Positions 19,991 through 30,463 are shown, numbered from the stretch's first letter. The stretch: 64,000 nucleotides of DNA from Ahaetulla prasina (GCF_028640845.1 NC_080546.1:86057257-86121256); one strand, 5' to 3'. Numbers and translations are program-made. The notes: generated by a model from the letters alone, not told the origin.

Positions 19991-20503
19991 AGGTTTATAT
20001 TTTTAAATAACTTTATTAGTTTTTTTTTAAATCTAGAAGGATTAAAAATTAAAATGAACCCATATTTAAGAAACAAAAAATAAAGGAAAGAAGGAAAGAC
20101 AAAGCCAGTACCATAGAAGAAAGAAAAACAAATATGTAGAATTTATTGCCAATTTTCTTTTACAACAGATATAAGTATAACATTTACATTACCTCATACT
20201 CTAAGTGTGCAGCACAACTTTAATTTCTTTTCTATTACTTACTATTTTCCAATCGTCAAACCCATATATCATAATTTGATTTTTTTTTCTCTGCTTGACA
20301 CACAAAATCCAAAGGGGGCGTGAAAATTAGCACTGAAATTAATCAATGTCTTTTCTCTAATCAAAACTGTTAATTTTGCTATCTGAGCCAGCTTCACCAT
20401 CCATTCGCATCAAAGCTCTCTCCTGTTGTGTATATTAAAGATGTGCTGTTGTTATCATATATGGAAACAAGGTTCCACGAATTTTCTCCAACTGTTTATA
20501 CTT
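19991..20503. other. No recognised feature
   Basis: AT-rich sequence with A/T homopolymers, possibly an old LINE remnant, but nothing I can assign. Confidence 0.4.
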
Positions 20504-20586
20504 CATAACATAACATAACATAACATAACATAACATAACATAACATAACATAACATAACATAACATAACATAACATAACATAACAT
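20504..20586. repeat. (CATAA)n microsatellite, CR1 tail
   Basis: About 16 copies of CATAA on the plus strand (TTATG in CR1 orientation), immediately outside the 3' end of the minus-strand CR1. Confidence 0.95.
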
Positions 20587-20912
20587 CAGAGTTGGAAGGG
20601 ACCTTGGAGGCCTTCTAGTCCAACCCCCTGCCCAGGCAGGAAACCCTACACCATCTCAGTCAGATGGTTATCCAACATTTTCTTAAAAATTTCCAGTGTT
20701 GGAGCATTCACAACTTCTGAAGGCAAGTCGTTCCACTTATTAATTGTTCTAACTGTCAGGAAATTTCTCCTTAGTTCTAAGTTGCTTCTTTCTTTGACCA
20801 GTTTCCACCCATTGCTTCTTGTTCTATCCTCAGGTGCTTTGGTGAACAGCCTGACTCCCTCTTCTTTGTGGCAGCCCCTAAGATATTGGAACACAGCTAT
20901 CATGTCTCCCCT

Positions 20913-21090
20913 TGTTAGATTCGGGCAATAACGAGGCAGGAGACCAGGATAGTGACAACAGCTCTTTACTATATGGTGAACCCAGCAGCCAGTGCTGGGA
21001 AAAACCTCTCCTTATATACAGTTTAACCGGGAGCTTCAACCAATCAGCAACGTGCTATTTTCCCGCCAAAACTTTTAAAGATACATTACA
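20913..21090 (-). repeat. 3' LTR of the Gypsy element
   Basis: In element orientation it starts TGTAATGTATC and ends CGAATCTAACA. It contains a CCAAT-type GATTGGTTGAAG, a TATA box (GTATATAAGGAG, near 21010-21022) and AGTAAAG as a possible polyadenylation signal. Confidence 0.95.
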
Positions 21091-21104
21091 CTCCTTCCCT
21101 CCCA
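21091..21104 (-). promoter_or_regulatory. Polypurine tract
   Basis: The minus strand reads GGGAGGGAAGGAG directly before the TGTAATG of the 3' LTR, the expected place for the plus-strand DNA primer. Confidence 0.85.
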
Positions 21105-21142
21105 GAAAACACTTTACCACTATTTACATAAAAATTTACATA

Positions 21143-23600
21143 TTATTTTTCAACGTAATCACGCAAGTAGACTGGGCGTCTCCTGACTCTTTCGGACCTG
21201 CGCAATTCATTCTCTGGGAGTGAGTCGAGCTGACCGGAGGGACTGTCTGTTCCTCTCAGCTCCTCCTCTAGGCCATCCGGCCCTGGATTATTTGCAGAGT
21301 CGTCCCTGCTGTTTTCTGACGGAACCTGTTGGCGTCGCTGGACCTCCTGGAAGTCAGATAAGTCCCGCGTTTGCCCCGGGTTTGAGTCAGCTGTGGATCC
21401 AAATATTGTAGAGTCAGGGCCTGTTTCGTCTAATTCGGATTGTTCGGTTATGCGTTTTCTTATTTGGTCTATGTGGCGCTTCCATACCCGGCCATCCTTT
21501 ATCTCCACTAAATATGATTTGGGACCTGTTATTTCTAGGATTTTTCCTGCTAACCAGGTCGGGCCTTCGCTATAGTTGTGTGCCCACACTCGGTCGCCTA
21601 TTGCCATCCCTCTTGTTTTATTGTGCCCCTTGTAACCGTCTGGTGTGTAGTTTGGGTTTAAACGGTCTAGTGGGCACCTGAGCTTCCGACCCATTAATAA
21701 CTCTGCTGGGCTTCTGCCAGTTGTGACACAGGGGTTCTGTGTTGGACTGCCAGGAAGGTATCGATTTTGTTTGCCAGTCGCCTGGCTTGATTCTGGACAA
21801 TGCCTCTTTTGCGCTCCGGATGGAACGTTCTGCAAGGCCATTCGTCGCAGGGTGGAAAGGCGCCGAGAGGACATGCCGGATGCCCTCTTCTGCCAAGTAC
21901 CCCTCAAACTGGGTTGCCGTGAATTGCGGGCCGTTATCGGATACTAACGTGTCGGGCAACCCATGGGTTACAAATAGGTGCCGTAGGACTGAGATCACTG
22001 CCTCGGCTGTCATGGATCTCATGAGAATGATTTCCAGCCATTTGGAGTAGGCATCGACTACCACCAGAAAGGAAGGGAAGGGGAAGGGGCCGGCAAAATC
22101 GATGTGGATCCTAGATCCTAGTCCCATTCCCGACTCGGGGCCGTTGGGGGTAGCGGTCTGGACTCCTGGCAGGCCTGGCATTTCCCTACCCTCTCAGCAA
22201 TTTCCGAGTCCATTAAGGGCCACCACACATAGCTTCTCGCTAGACCCTTCATCCTCACGATCCCTGGGTGACCTTCGTGAAGGAGATCCAACACCCTTTT
22301 CCTCAATTTCTCTGGGATCACCACTCGATCCCCCCATAGCAGGCACCCCTTGAGCCGAGAGTTCCCCGTTTTTTACAAACTCTTTAAAACGCCGCGCGGC
22401 GGGCCACCTCTTGTACCCAACCAATTACAGTTCTTATTGTAATGTCCTTATCGAAGCCCGAGCCACCTCTTTGGATGTGACTGGGCCAGAGTCCAAAGAG
22501 TCAATTAGCAGAACTGGTATTCCTGGAGTGGGGTCTTCGATAGTCTCTGGTAACGGGCATCTGCTCAGTGCGTCTGCATGCCTAATTCCTTTCCTGGCGG
22601 GTGTAGCAATTTGTAAGAATAGGCTGCCAGGAAGATAGTCCATCGGGTCAGTCTTGGCGAAAGTGCCACAGGCGTTGGGCGGTCACCTGCCAGCAGACCT
22701 AGCAAAGGTCTATGGTCCGTGATGATTTCAAAATCACGACCAAATACATATTCATGGAATTTCTTTACCCCTGATACTATAGCCAAGGCTTCCTTATCAA
22801 GCTGGCTATAATTCCTTTCAGTTGATGACATGGTTCGGGAGTAGTATGCAATGGGGCTTCTGTGCCATTTGGTAACCTGTGGCTGAGCACAGCCCCACCC
22901 CATAGGGAGATGCATCGCAGCTTAACACTAATGGCAGTGTGCCATTGTACTGGATAAGGAGGCTATCACCGTTAGGAGATTTTTACCCTTCGAATGCCCT
23001 AGCTTCCGCCTTTCCCCAAGACCATGCAGCCGTCTTGCTAGTAATTTATGCAGCGGCTCGGCTACTGTTGCCTTATTCCTTAAGAATACTGCGTAGAAGT
23101 TGACCAGACCTAAGAATGCCTGTAACTCCGTTTTGTTCTTGGGCACGGGGCCTTCCTGATGGCCCGTACCTTGCTCTCAGTGGGGTGAATCCTTCCTGTC
23201 TATCCGTAGCCCAGGAATTCCACAGACTCAACCCCGATCTGGCATTTGTTTAGTTTAACCGTGAGACCGGCAGACCAGAAAATGCCCAAAACTTTTCAGC
23301 CTCCCCTAATTCCTCTAGGTTTTCAGCGGATACCAGTACATCGTCAAAGTATGGTACCACCCCTGGTAAGCCCTGCAATAGCCGCTCCATCAGGTTCTGA
23401 AATAACCCTGGAGCCACACTAACCCCAAACTGTAATCGGGTACACTTAAAAGCCCCTCTGTGAGTCACAATTGTCTGCGCTTCGGCTGTGCTGCTGTCTA
23501 CGGGCAGCTGTTGATAGGCTTGGGCCAGGTCTAGCTTGGCAAAAACTTGCCCTTGCCCCATTGAGTGCAGTAAGTGCTGTACCACCCGGCAGGTAAGCGC
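21143..23600 (-). pseudogene. Gypsy pol: RT palm, RNase H and integrase, frameshifted
   Basis: Domains are spread over several frames. They are RT palm 23585-23250 (AKLDLAQAYQQLPV, catalytic PYFDDVLVS), RT thumb 23146-22928 (QAFLGLVNFY), RNase H 22915-22565 (NYSQLDKEALAIVSGVKKFH, ITDHRPLLGLL), integrase zinc domain 22324-22118 (LHEGHPGIVRMK, CQACQESR), catalytic core 22181-21618 (IHIDFAGPFPFP, LVSDNGPQFT, NGLAERSIRSAKE for the D,D,E triad), and a C-terminal region to 21143 (SPAELLMGRKLRCPLDRL). At least five frame changes separate them, so no complete pol protein can be made from this sequence as given. Confidence 0.9.
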
Positions 23601-25146
23601 TCTTTTGCAACGCTTTGTTAAGCGTTGCCTTGTAGTCAGCGCAAATCCGGACCGATCCGTCCGGTTTGACTGGGGTGACTATAGGGGTCTCCCACTTAGC
23701 ATGGTCAACTGGCACTAGAATTCCCTGGTTTACTAGCTTGTCTAGTTCCCGGTCAATCCTGGGCTTTAGGGCGAACGGTACCCTCCTAGCCTTTAGACGG
23801 ATAGGGGCAACTTGGGGGTCTAAGTTAAAGGATATAGGGGTCCCCTTGTACTTGCCCAGGCTGTCTTTGAAAACGTCCCCAAACTCCTTTGTGAGTGCGT
23901 CTTTGAGGTCGACTTCGTTTCTGAAGATTCCGGTCACTCCCATGCCCAATGCTCGAAACCAGTCCAGTCCCAGCAAGCTTGGCAGGGTCCCATCGACGAT
24001 GGTGATGGGCAGAGTTTTCTTGTAGTGTCCATACTCGACGTGGACGGACGTTACCCCTCGAACAGGGATGCGATTCCCCTGGTAGTCCTGTACTTTTAGT
24101 CTTTGTGGTTGCAGTTTGCGCTTTGCGATGGCGGGTAAGGCTCTCACGATGTTGTCCCAGGACATGATCGTGATCGATGAGCCGGTGTCTACCTCCAGTC
24201 GGCACGGCACCCCCTCAATCTTTGCTTTTGTGAAGATTTTCTTTTCTAGGCGTGTTGATGCGTGGCCCACTCTCACGACAGTTTGGTTTAATTTCGCGCC
24301 TTTTTTAAACTGACCACTCGCGGGCCGCTTTGTCGTTCCCGCGCTCTGATTGGCCGGTTTGAATTTTTGGCGGGAAGGTTGGGGAGCTCGACAGACCTGT
24401 GCTAGGTGCCCCTTCTTTTCGCATCGCCGACATGTTGCATCTTTAAATCTGCATTGCTGTCGTTGGTGTTGCCCTCCGCAACTCGCGCAGTCGCCCCGGT
24501 CGTCTTTTTCCGGCCTCCCGGTGTGGAAGACTCCTTCTTCGTCCTCCCCCTCCGATTCGGCCTGGACCTCTTCACTGTGGACCGGGGTTGATTTCGCACC
24601 AGCCGTTGGTGTGACCTGCTTCTGTAAGGTCTCTGCCGCTTGGGTGGACATCTCGTGAGCTCTGGCTTCGTCCAGGGCGTTTGCCAGCGTCAGGTTGCTT
24701 TTAGCCAGCAGCCGCCTCCGCAAACGGATGTCCCTGACCCCTCGGATGAGTTGTTCCAGCAATGCCTCGTCTAAGTCTCGATACTCACAATGTTTTGAGG
24801 CTTTTCTTAGGGCGGCCATGTATGCGCTAATGGGCTCACCTTCTTGCTGTCTGCGCTCCCCGAATTCAAACCGTTGCACATACTTGGATGGCATCGGTGC
24901 GAAATGCACTTTCAGCAGAGTTTGTAGAGTTTGCCACGGTACCGACTGTACCGGCGTTGGCTCAGCCAGAGATTCTGCGGTGTCGAAAACTTCTGGACCG
25001 CAGTGGCTCAGAAAATAGGCTCGTTTCCTGTTGTCGGAAACCCCTTGAAGTTCGTTTGCTTCGAGGAAACACTCGAAGCGAGCCATGTATGACCCCCATT
25101 TCTCCTTGGCTGGGTCGAATGGCGCTGGCGGTGTGTAGCCGGACAT
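23446..25146 (-). CDS. Gypsy Gag-protease-RT N-terminus
   Basis: A 566-codon frame from ATG at 25146. Residues 1-190 are a retrotransposon Gag core with AYFLSHCGPEVFDTAESLA and FEFGERRQQEGEPISAYMAA. Residues 220-252 hold two zinc knuckles (CASCGGQHQRQQC and CRRCEKKGHLAQVC). The aspartic protease has LEVDTGSSITIM near 318-329 and LLGLDWF at 391-397. The RT starts near 430 (RIDRELDKLVNQGILVPV, DGSVRICADYK). Real homology stops near residue 515 (about 23600), where a frameshift occurs. The last 50 residues are out of frame. Confidence 0.93.
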   Translation of the reverse strand: MSGYTPPAPFDPAKEKWGSYMARFECFLEANELQGVSDNRKRAYFLSHCGPEVFDTAESLAEPTPVQSVPWQTLQTLLKVHFAPMPSKYVQRFEFGERRQQEGEPISAYMAALRKASKHCEYRDLDEALLEQLIRGVRDIRLRRRLLAKSNLTLANALDEARAHEMSTQAAETLQKQVTPTAGAKSTPVHSEEVQAESEGEDEEGVFHTGRPEKDDRGDCASCGGQHQRQQCRFKDATCRRCEKKGHLAQVCRAPQPSRQKFKPANQSAGTTKRPASGQFKKGAKLNQTVVRVGHASTRLEKKIFTKAKIEGVPCRLEVDTGSSITIMSWDNIVRALPAIAKRKLQPQRLKVQDYQGNRIPVRGVTSVHVEYGHYKKTLPITIVDGTLPSLLGLDWFRALGMGVTGIFRNEVDLKDALTKEFGDVFKDSLGKYKGTPISFNLDPQVAPIRLKARRVPFALKPRIDRELDKLVNQGILVPVDHAKWETPIVTPVKPDGSVRICADYKATLNKALQKSAYLPGGTALTALNGARASFCQARPGPSLSTAARRQQHSRSADNCDSQRGF

Positions 25147-25226
25147 CGCTGCTTTCCGCCCTTGTTTTGCTGGGTTCGCGTCTTCCTGGTGAGTTCAGCT
25201 CTTTTCCTGGCGCTCTTAGCCTCGAG

Positions 25227-25244
25227 ATCCCATCCTCGTCGCCA
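25227..25244 (-). promoter_or_regulatory. Primer-binding site for tRNA-Ser(GCU)
   Basis: The plus strand reads ATCCCATCCTCGTCGCCA, one base outside the LTR. This equals the 3' end plus CCA of vertebrate tRNA-Ser(GCT) as I know it, so the minus strand TGGCGACGAGGATGGGAT would pair with that tRNA over 18 bases. Confidence 0.85.
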
Positions 25245-25245
25245 G

Positions 25246-25423
25246 TGTTAGATTCGGGCAATAACGAGGCAGGAGACCAGGATAGTGACAACAGCTCTTT
25301 ACTATATGGTGAACCCAGCAGCCAGTGCTGGGAAAAACCTCTCCTTATATACAGTTTAACCGGGAGCTTCAACCAATCAGCAACGTGCTATTTTCCCGCC
25401 AAAACTTTTAAAGATACATTACA
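25246..25423 (-). repeat. 5' LTR of the Gypsy element
   Basis: No difference from the 3' LTR seen over 178 bp. The same TATA and CCAAT motifs would drive transcription toward lower coordinates. Confidence 0.95.
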
Positions 25424-25916
25424 CCCCTAGTCCTTCTTTTTGTTAGACTAGACATACCCAGTTCCTGCAACCATTCTTCATATGTTTTATCCTCCAGTCC
25501 CCTAATCATCTTTGTTGCTCTTCTCTGCACTCTTTCTAGAGTCTCAACATCTTTTTTACATCGTGGCGACCAAAACTGGATGCAATATTCCAAGTGTGGC
25601 CTTACCAAGGCATTATAAAGTGGCACTAACACTTCACGTGATCTTGATTTTATCCCTCTGTTTATGCAGCCCAGAACTGTGTTGGCTTTTTTAACAGCTG
25701 CTGCACACTGCTGGCTCATATCTAAATGGTTATCCACTAGGACTCCAAGATCCCTCTCACAGGTACTACTATTGAGCAAGGTACCACATATACGGTACTG
25801 GTGCATTTTGTTTTTTTGGCCTAAATGTAGAACCTTACTTTTTTCACTGTTGAATTTCATTTTGTTAGATAGCGCCCAATGTTCAAGTCTGTCAAGATCT
25901 TTCTGTAACTTCAAGC

Positions 25917-26530
25917 TGTTGTGGCCCGCTGGCAGCAGACTCGGATGATGAGGAGGTTGGGGAGGAACTTGGGCCGGTTCTGGAATCTGGGGAAGGCTCT
26001 GATGGATGGTCTCCATCGGAAGCAGAAATAGAGCCAGGGCCATCTGGCATCTCCCAGCCACTGGAGAGGCAGCTGCCTTCAGAGGCTGATATGAGTGAGG
26101 AGGAAGAACAGCTGGGGCCTGTTCCAGATGCACATATGCGCAGAGCTGTTAGGCGAGGTGAACAACGGAGGACAAGGAGCCTACTCGGGAAGCAAAACAC
26201 ATGTGGATGCTGACTGGCCCCTCCCTGGCTGGGGAATAAATAGAAGGAAAGGGGAGTGGTTGTCGCAGGATACAACAGTTTGTATTTCTGAAGATTTTGC
26301 TCATTGTACCACAGAGACTGCTTGCTAGAACTTACTTTACAGCCTTTCGGCTGGGAGCTCATGGTCTTGCAATTTTCATAGGGAACTGATAAGGTCTGTT
26401 GCTGCCGTTAACTCCTTGAAGGATTCTTGCCTGGACTTTTCGGTGGATGAATGAAATTAATTCACAAGAGGTAAATGAAGAGGGGTTTTTTCATGACAAG
26501 GAGTCTGTTTCTTGCTTCTTCTGGGTGAGA
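25917..26530 (+). mobile_element. LTR of the TGTTGTGRC family (right end uncertain)
   Basis: Begins TGTTGTGGCCCGCTGGCAGC, like the solo LTR at 48053, inside the CR1. Near the start an open frame encodes an acidic peptide (ADSDDEEVGEELGPVLESGE) followed by an arginine-rich end (AHMRRAVRRGEQRRTRSL). A GGGGAATAAATAGAAGG TATA-like box is at about 26230. I cannot find the right terminus or the target duplication, so it may be truncated or lead into lost internal sequence. Confidence 0.65.
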
Positions 26531-26739
26531 ACAGGAGCCTCTCTGGTTTCAGATGTGTATTATCTTTGATATCTTCCTTGTAAGTCTGAAAGAAGATTGA
26601 GATGCTTTCGATAATGGACTTATTAACATTAATGGAATTAAAGCACCCTTCTCTTTTTTTCCCCAGTTTAATGCAGAAGCTGGAAAATAAGCTCCTAGTT
26701 TACTAACTTATAGTTGTTTGCTAACGAGGCGATGCCAAA

Positions 26740-26955
26740 CAGATAGTGGCACAGTAGTCTAGAGTGGAGCTCTCACCTCACAATCAGGAGGCTGTGAGTT
26801 CGGTCCTGGGTAGCGAGAGATAGTTCTCTCTCTGGGTGCAATGAGGATTTGTCTGCTGCGAACTCTACATAGGCATCAGGAAGGGCATCCAGTCGGTAAA
26901 TTCTCAGCTTCATTCAGTCGATGCAAGGTTTTACAGGATCATTAAAAGAAAAGGT
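26740..26955 (+). mobile_element. SINE-C (tRNA-derived)
   Basis: Head with AGTGGCACAGTAGTCTAGAG and a B-box-like GTGAGTTCGGTCC, then CTCTGGGTGCAATGAGGA, GGCATCAGGAAGGGCATCCA and GGATCATTAAAAGAAAA. Related copies lie at 50.4 (minus) and 60.7 kb. Confidence 0.75.
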
Positions 26956-27570
26956 GATATCAAATAGATCTCATTAAAGAAAGGGATATGTAAAAGGTTA
27001 AGGTTATTTATTTAGAAAATTATAATTGCCCTTTGATTTATCATTTATACATACACATACATACACACACACACACACACACAAATATTTTTCCAGAAGA
27101 AATACTTGAATTTGGGGAAGAAATCCAAAAATGACTTTGACTGGCTTCTTTGGAAAGGTGTCATGTATTTTTAGGATGGTATTCCATTATCTGAAATGCA
27201 CAAGGTATGTTTCAGTCATATCAAACTAGTTATTTCTGGTGAGGGGAGGCACCATATCAAAAATCCATTGCATTTTCAGATGACAACTGAAGGAAATTTA
27301 TTGAGCAATAAAAATGGGGAACATAATATTTTTTTTTATTAGTTTTAAAAATGATTTGACAATCTGCATCAGAAATAATTCTCCCATACCCTGAGTCATA
27401 TCAGTCTCCTGAAGCTCTTGACTTTAGTGAAAATAAAGGCACGACTACAAACCAATCATTAATTAGTTCATTCATTTGCTGACACATTTTTAATCTTAGT
27501 CAACTATGGTTTGTCAGTCCATATGAATTAATTAGAATCAAATAAAATTGGCAATTGAGGTTTTATTTTA
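26956..27570. other. No recognised feature; (AC)n at 27057-27082
   Basis: AT-rich unique-looking sequence with one short CA repeat. Confidence 0.45.
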
Positions 27571-27650
27571 GAATGGAATAGAATAGAATAGAATAGAATA
27601 GAATAGAATAGAATAGAATAGAATAGAATAGAATAGAATAGAATAGAATA
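27571..27650. repeat. (AATAG)n microsatellite at CR1 3' end
   Basis: About 15 GAATA units ending in AATAACAGAGCTGGAAGGGA, the CR1 3' terminus. Confidence 0.95.
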
Positions 27651-28830
27651 ACAGAGCTGGAAGGGACCTTGGAGGTCTTCTAGTCCAGCTCCCTGCTTAG
27701 GCAGGAAACCCTACCCCACTTCAGACAAATGGTTATCCAACATCTTTTTAAAAACTTCCAGTGTTGGAGAATTCACAACTTCTGGAGGCAAGTTGTTCCA
27801 TTTATTAATTGTTCTTACTGTCAGGAAATTTCTGCTTAGTTCTAAGTTGCTTCTCTCCTTGATTAGTTTCCACCCATCGCTTCTTGTCCTGCCTTCAGGT
27901 GCTTTGGAGAATAGTTTGACTCCCTCTTCTTTGTGGCAGCCCCTGAGATATTGGAACACTGCTATCATGTCTCCCCTAGTCCTTCTTTTCATTAAACTAG
28001 ACATACCCAGTTCCTGCAACTGTTCTTCATATGTTTTAGCCTCCAGTCCCCTAATCATCATGGTTGCTCTTCTCTGCACTCTTTCTAGAGTCTCAACATT
28101 TACTTATTTTATTTTTTTATTTATTTATTTTTGTCACACAGTATATATAAGCATAAGCATGTAATCACTATACAATATATAAACATATATATAAGTATGA
28201 GTATGTAATAACTATATTAATTGGATATAACGAAAGGAAACAACAACTATATTATTAATTTGATATAATGAAAGGGAACAATAGGACAGGAACGATAGGC
28301 ACTTTTGTGCTCTTATGCACACCCCTTACAGACCTGTTTAGAATGGGATGAGGTCAATAGTAGACAGTTTTTGGTTGAAGTTTTTGGGATTTTGAGAAGA
28401 GATCACAGAGTCAGGTAGTGCGTTCCAAGCATTAACAACTCTGTTGCAGAAGTCATATTTTCTGCAATCAAGTTTGAAGCGGTTGACATTAAGTTTGAAT
28501 CTATTGTTTGCTCTTGTATTATTGCGATTGAAGCGGAAGTAGTCTTTAACAGGAAGGACACTGCAATAGATGATTTTTTTTTACATCTTTTTTACATCAT
28601 GGTGACCAAAACTGAATGCAGTATTCCAAGTGTGGCCTTACCAAGGCATTATAAAGTGGTATTAACTCTCTTAATGCAGCCTAGAATTGTGTTGGCATTT
28701 TTGGCAGCTGCTGCCCACGGCTGGCTCATATTTAAATGGTTGTCTACTAGGACTCCAAGATCTGTCTCACAGTTACTGCTGTTGAGCAAGGTACCACCTA
28801 TACTGTGCATTTTGCCCTTGTAATTTTGGC
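27651..28830 (-). mobile_element. CR1 LINE split by LINE-X
   Basis: The C-terminal frame 27711-28079 (ATMMIRGLEAKTYEEQLQEL, NLELSRNFLTVRTINKWNNL, NSPTLEVFKKMLDNHL) ends at the insertion after TAGAGTCTCAACA. It resumes at about 28585 with ACATCTTTTTTACATCATGG and CR1 thumb sequence ([12 protein letters not shown]). The frame is degraded on the 5' side. Confidence 0.92.
28104..28584 (-). mobile_element. LINE-X inserted in CR1
   Basis: The TTTA tail and TTTTTGTCACACAGTATATA lead into the X 3' UTR (GATAGGCACTTTTGTGCTC) and the coding end (TTTTTGGTTGAAGTTTTTGG). It stops at GCAATAGATGATTTTTTTTT where CR1 resumes. Confidence 0.9.
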
Positions 28831-29521
28831 TTTTGGAGCAAGTGAAACCTACCTGGTTAATCAAAATGTATGTGTATGTATGCATGGAAATTCAGAATGG
28901 TTAACCCATGTGGTTATCTAAAATGGAAATGTCAAGTATTGAAAATACTTGATAAACCACTCAGAATGACATAAATAGTAGCAGGCGGTTAAAAAAAAAA
29001 AGGGCATGCAGAAGTAGAAGAATAGCAATCAGTTAACATTCTTGCAGGAACAGAAAGAGTTCCTGGAATAATAGGGAGCCTGGGTATAAAAATACAGTCT
29101 GAAATAATAGATCAAGTTCATTATCTGAAAAAGGAAGAAAGAACGAAACAATCCTGAAGAGATCCATATTTCATCAGGGATGGCAATGAAATTTATTCTC
29201 ACTTGCTCTCTCCGGCTCTCTCCCTTATTTTCATCCTTATCTAAAACAAGAAAACACAGCACAGAAGATCTACGGCACTTTTGGGCGTGCCTTGCTTTAA
29301 TGTTTAATGGGGATCGGGCATTCCCCGGATACACTATCAATATTTCCATGAATTAATGAAGATAGAACTCAACGGCATACTTATTTCATTATAGTAGATT
29401 CCACATATAAAACAGGAGGGAGCATTCTCCCCTCCTGTCTCTGTAGCCTTCGGATCAAATTTTGAGAAGAAGCTTCGTGAAGAAAACAGAGAGAAAACTA
29501 TCAACTTTTCTCGTGCAGTAT
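28831..29521. other. No recognised feature
   Basis: Unique-looking sequence. The minus-strand frame 29029-29349 (106 codons) has no recognisable domain and I do not call it a gene. Confidence 0.4.
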
Positions 29522-29522
29522 T

Positions 29523-29563
<41 letters not shown>
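29522..29563. repeat. (TG)n microsatellite
   Basis: About 20 GT units next to the inverted Penelope-like terminus. Confidence 0.95.
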
Positions 29564-29567
<4 letters not shown>

Positions 29568-29694
29568 AGGTCTTGGCATATTCGGGTCTTTTCCCGTGTA
29601 AGGTAGAGAGTATCCTGGTGACGTTTCGATGAGGTCTCACTCATCATCTTCAGGCTTCGTTTGCTTGCACAAGCACAAAGCCGAAAGCACCAGC

Positions 29695-29725
29695 CTGAAG
29701 ATGATGAGTGAGACCTCATCGAAAC
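29695..29725 (+). ncRNA. Hammerhead-like core in Penelope terminus
   Basis: CTGAAGA (29695-29701), then stem GATGAG/CTCATC with loop TGAGAC, then GAAAC (29721-29725). This matches the CUGANGA-stem II-GAAA core of hammerhead ribozymes, which are known in Penelope-like elements. I do not see a clear NUH cleavage site with stem III, so activity is uncertain. Confidence 0.45.
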
Positions 29726-29863
29726 GTTGCCAGGATACTCTCAAACTTACACGGCAAAAGACCCAAATATGCCAAGACCTACATACCTATACCCGTGAAA
29801 ACCTACGAAAACATATATATATGTTTTCAATAAGCCATTGAAATAGAGAAACACCCCCACAAT

Positions 29864-30463
29864 ATGAACAAACGGGATGACACCTCCCGCCTACCAGACA
29901 TTTGGAAACCAGCCTGGGTCAACCAACGAGTCCCAGCCACAAAAATTGACCCCAGAGCCAGGACAACACACAACGCCACCACCAATCATCCTCACCAGAT
30001 TCAAACCCAAACCCATCCCACAGACGAAACACAACCACCATCCAGAAGCCAGATCATGCTGACACCACTGGCTGCTGCTCCCCCCTCCGATCCCCACACA
30101 AAGCAAGTTGACAGTTGCAAGGAACACATGACAAAACCTCGGACTCGGAGCCAAACCAGGGTCCGGGATGCTGCATCACAGCCATCTGCTCAAGACACCA
30201 CATCACAGAACTTCAGAGGCCACAACACCAAAGCTCAGAAACAAAAGACCAGGACCAGACCCACACAGGATGCTACGAAACAGCCGACCAATCTGCAAAC
30301 ACCCACTCCATCTATCAATCAGGATGCAACCACACAGCCAACCTACCCGCTCACAGCAACACTCCCTACCTCCCCACCAGTATTTATAAAGAGACGGCAG
30401 CTCCGACCACTCTTTGCTCGAGAAGCACAAAGCCGAAGACACCAGCCTGAAGATGATGAGTGA
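29864..30463 (+). CDS. Penelope-like ORF, C-terminal fragment
   Basis: It starts MNKRDDTSRLPDIWKPAWV, which resembles the end of the Penelope GIY-YIG endonuclease domain (an 'N-R-D/E-x-x-x-L-P-x-x-W-x-P' pattern). It continues as a 170-residue hydrophilic Thr/Pro/Gln/Arg-rich tail of low complexity. The last residues (AREAQSRRHQPEDDE) overlap the terminal repeat, and the stop lies inside the ribozyme-like hairpin. The start codon is nominal because the upstream domain is lost. Confidence 0.55.
   Translation: MNKRDDTSRLPDIWKPAWVNQRVPATKIDPRARTTHNATTNHPHQIQTQTHPTDETQPPSRSQIMLTPLAAAPPSDPHTKQVDSCKEHMTKPRTRSQTRVRDAASQPSAQDTTSQNFRGHNTKAQKQKTRTRPTQDATKQPTNLQTPTPSINQDATTQPTYPLTATLPTSPPVFIKRRQLRPLFAREAQSRRHQPEDDE

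Larger units (their letters stand above)
20913..25423 (-). mobile_element. Complete Ty3/Gypsy LTR retrotransposon, 4511 bp
   Basis: Two 178-bp LTRs appear identical by eye (20913-21090 and 25246-25423). The insertion made a 5-bp target duplication CCCCT (20908-20912, 25424-25428) in CR1. The order on the minus strand is 5' LTR, primer-binding site, gag, protease, RT, RNase H, integrase, polypurine tract, 3' LTR. The protease-RT-RH-IN order is Ty3/Gypsy type. There is no env-like frame. Gag, PR and the start of RT share one frame, and the rest of pol is shifted several times. Confidence 0.95.
20587..25916 (-). mobile_element. CR1 LINE split by a Ty3/Gypsy retrotransposon
   Basis: The 3' part 20587-20912 contains GTTGGAAGGGACCTTGGAGG (in reverse complement orientation) and the C-terminal frame FQYLRGCHKEEGVRLF, NLELRRNFLTVRTINKWNDL ending HLTEMV stop. 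The 5' part 25424-25916 reads [40 protein letters not shown] and ADDTK-thumb sequence LDRLEHWALSNKMKFNSEKS. The two halves join at the duplicated CCCCT. A further LTR interrupts at 25917. Confidence 0.92.

Noticed and set aside
20913..25423. Possible endogenous retrovirus
   Set aside because: Very short LTRs, no env-like frame, and the Gag and pol motifs (single-frame Gag-protease, Gypsy-type RT and integrase) fit a Ty3/Gypsy retrotransposon better.
29029..29349. 106-codon minus-strand frame in unique-looking sequence
   Set aside because: No domain is recognisable and there is no splice or promoter context. I consider it a chance frame.
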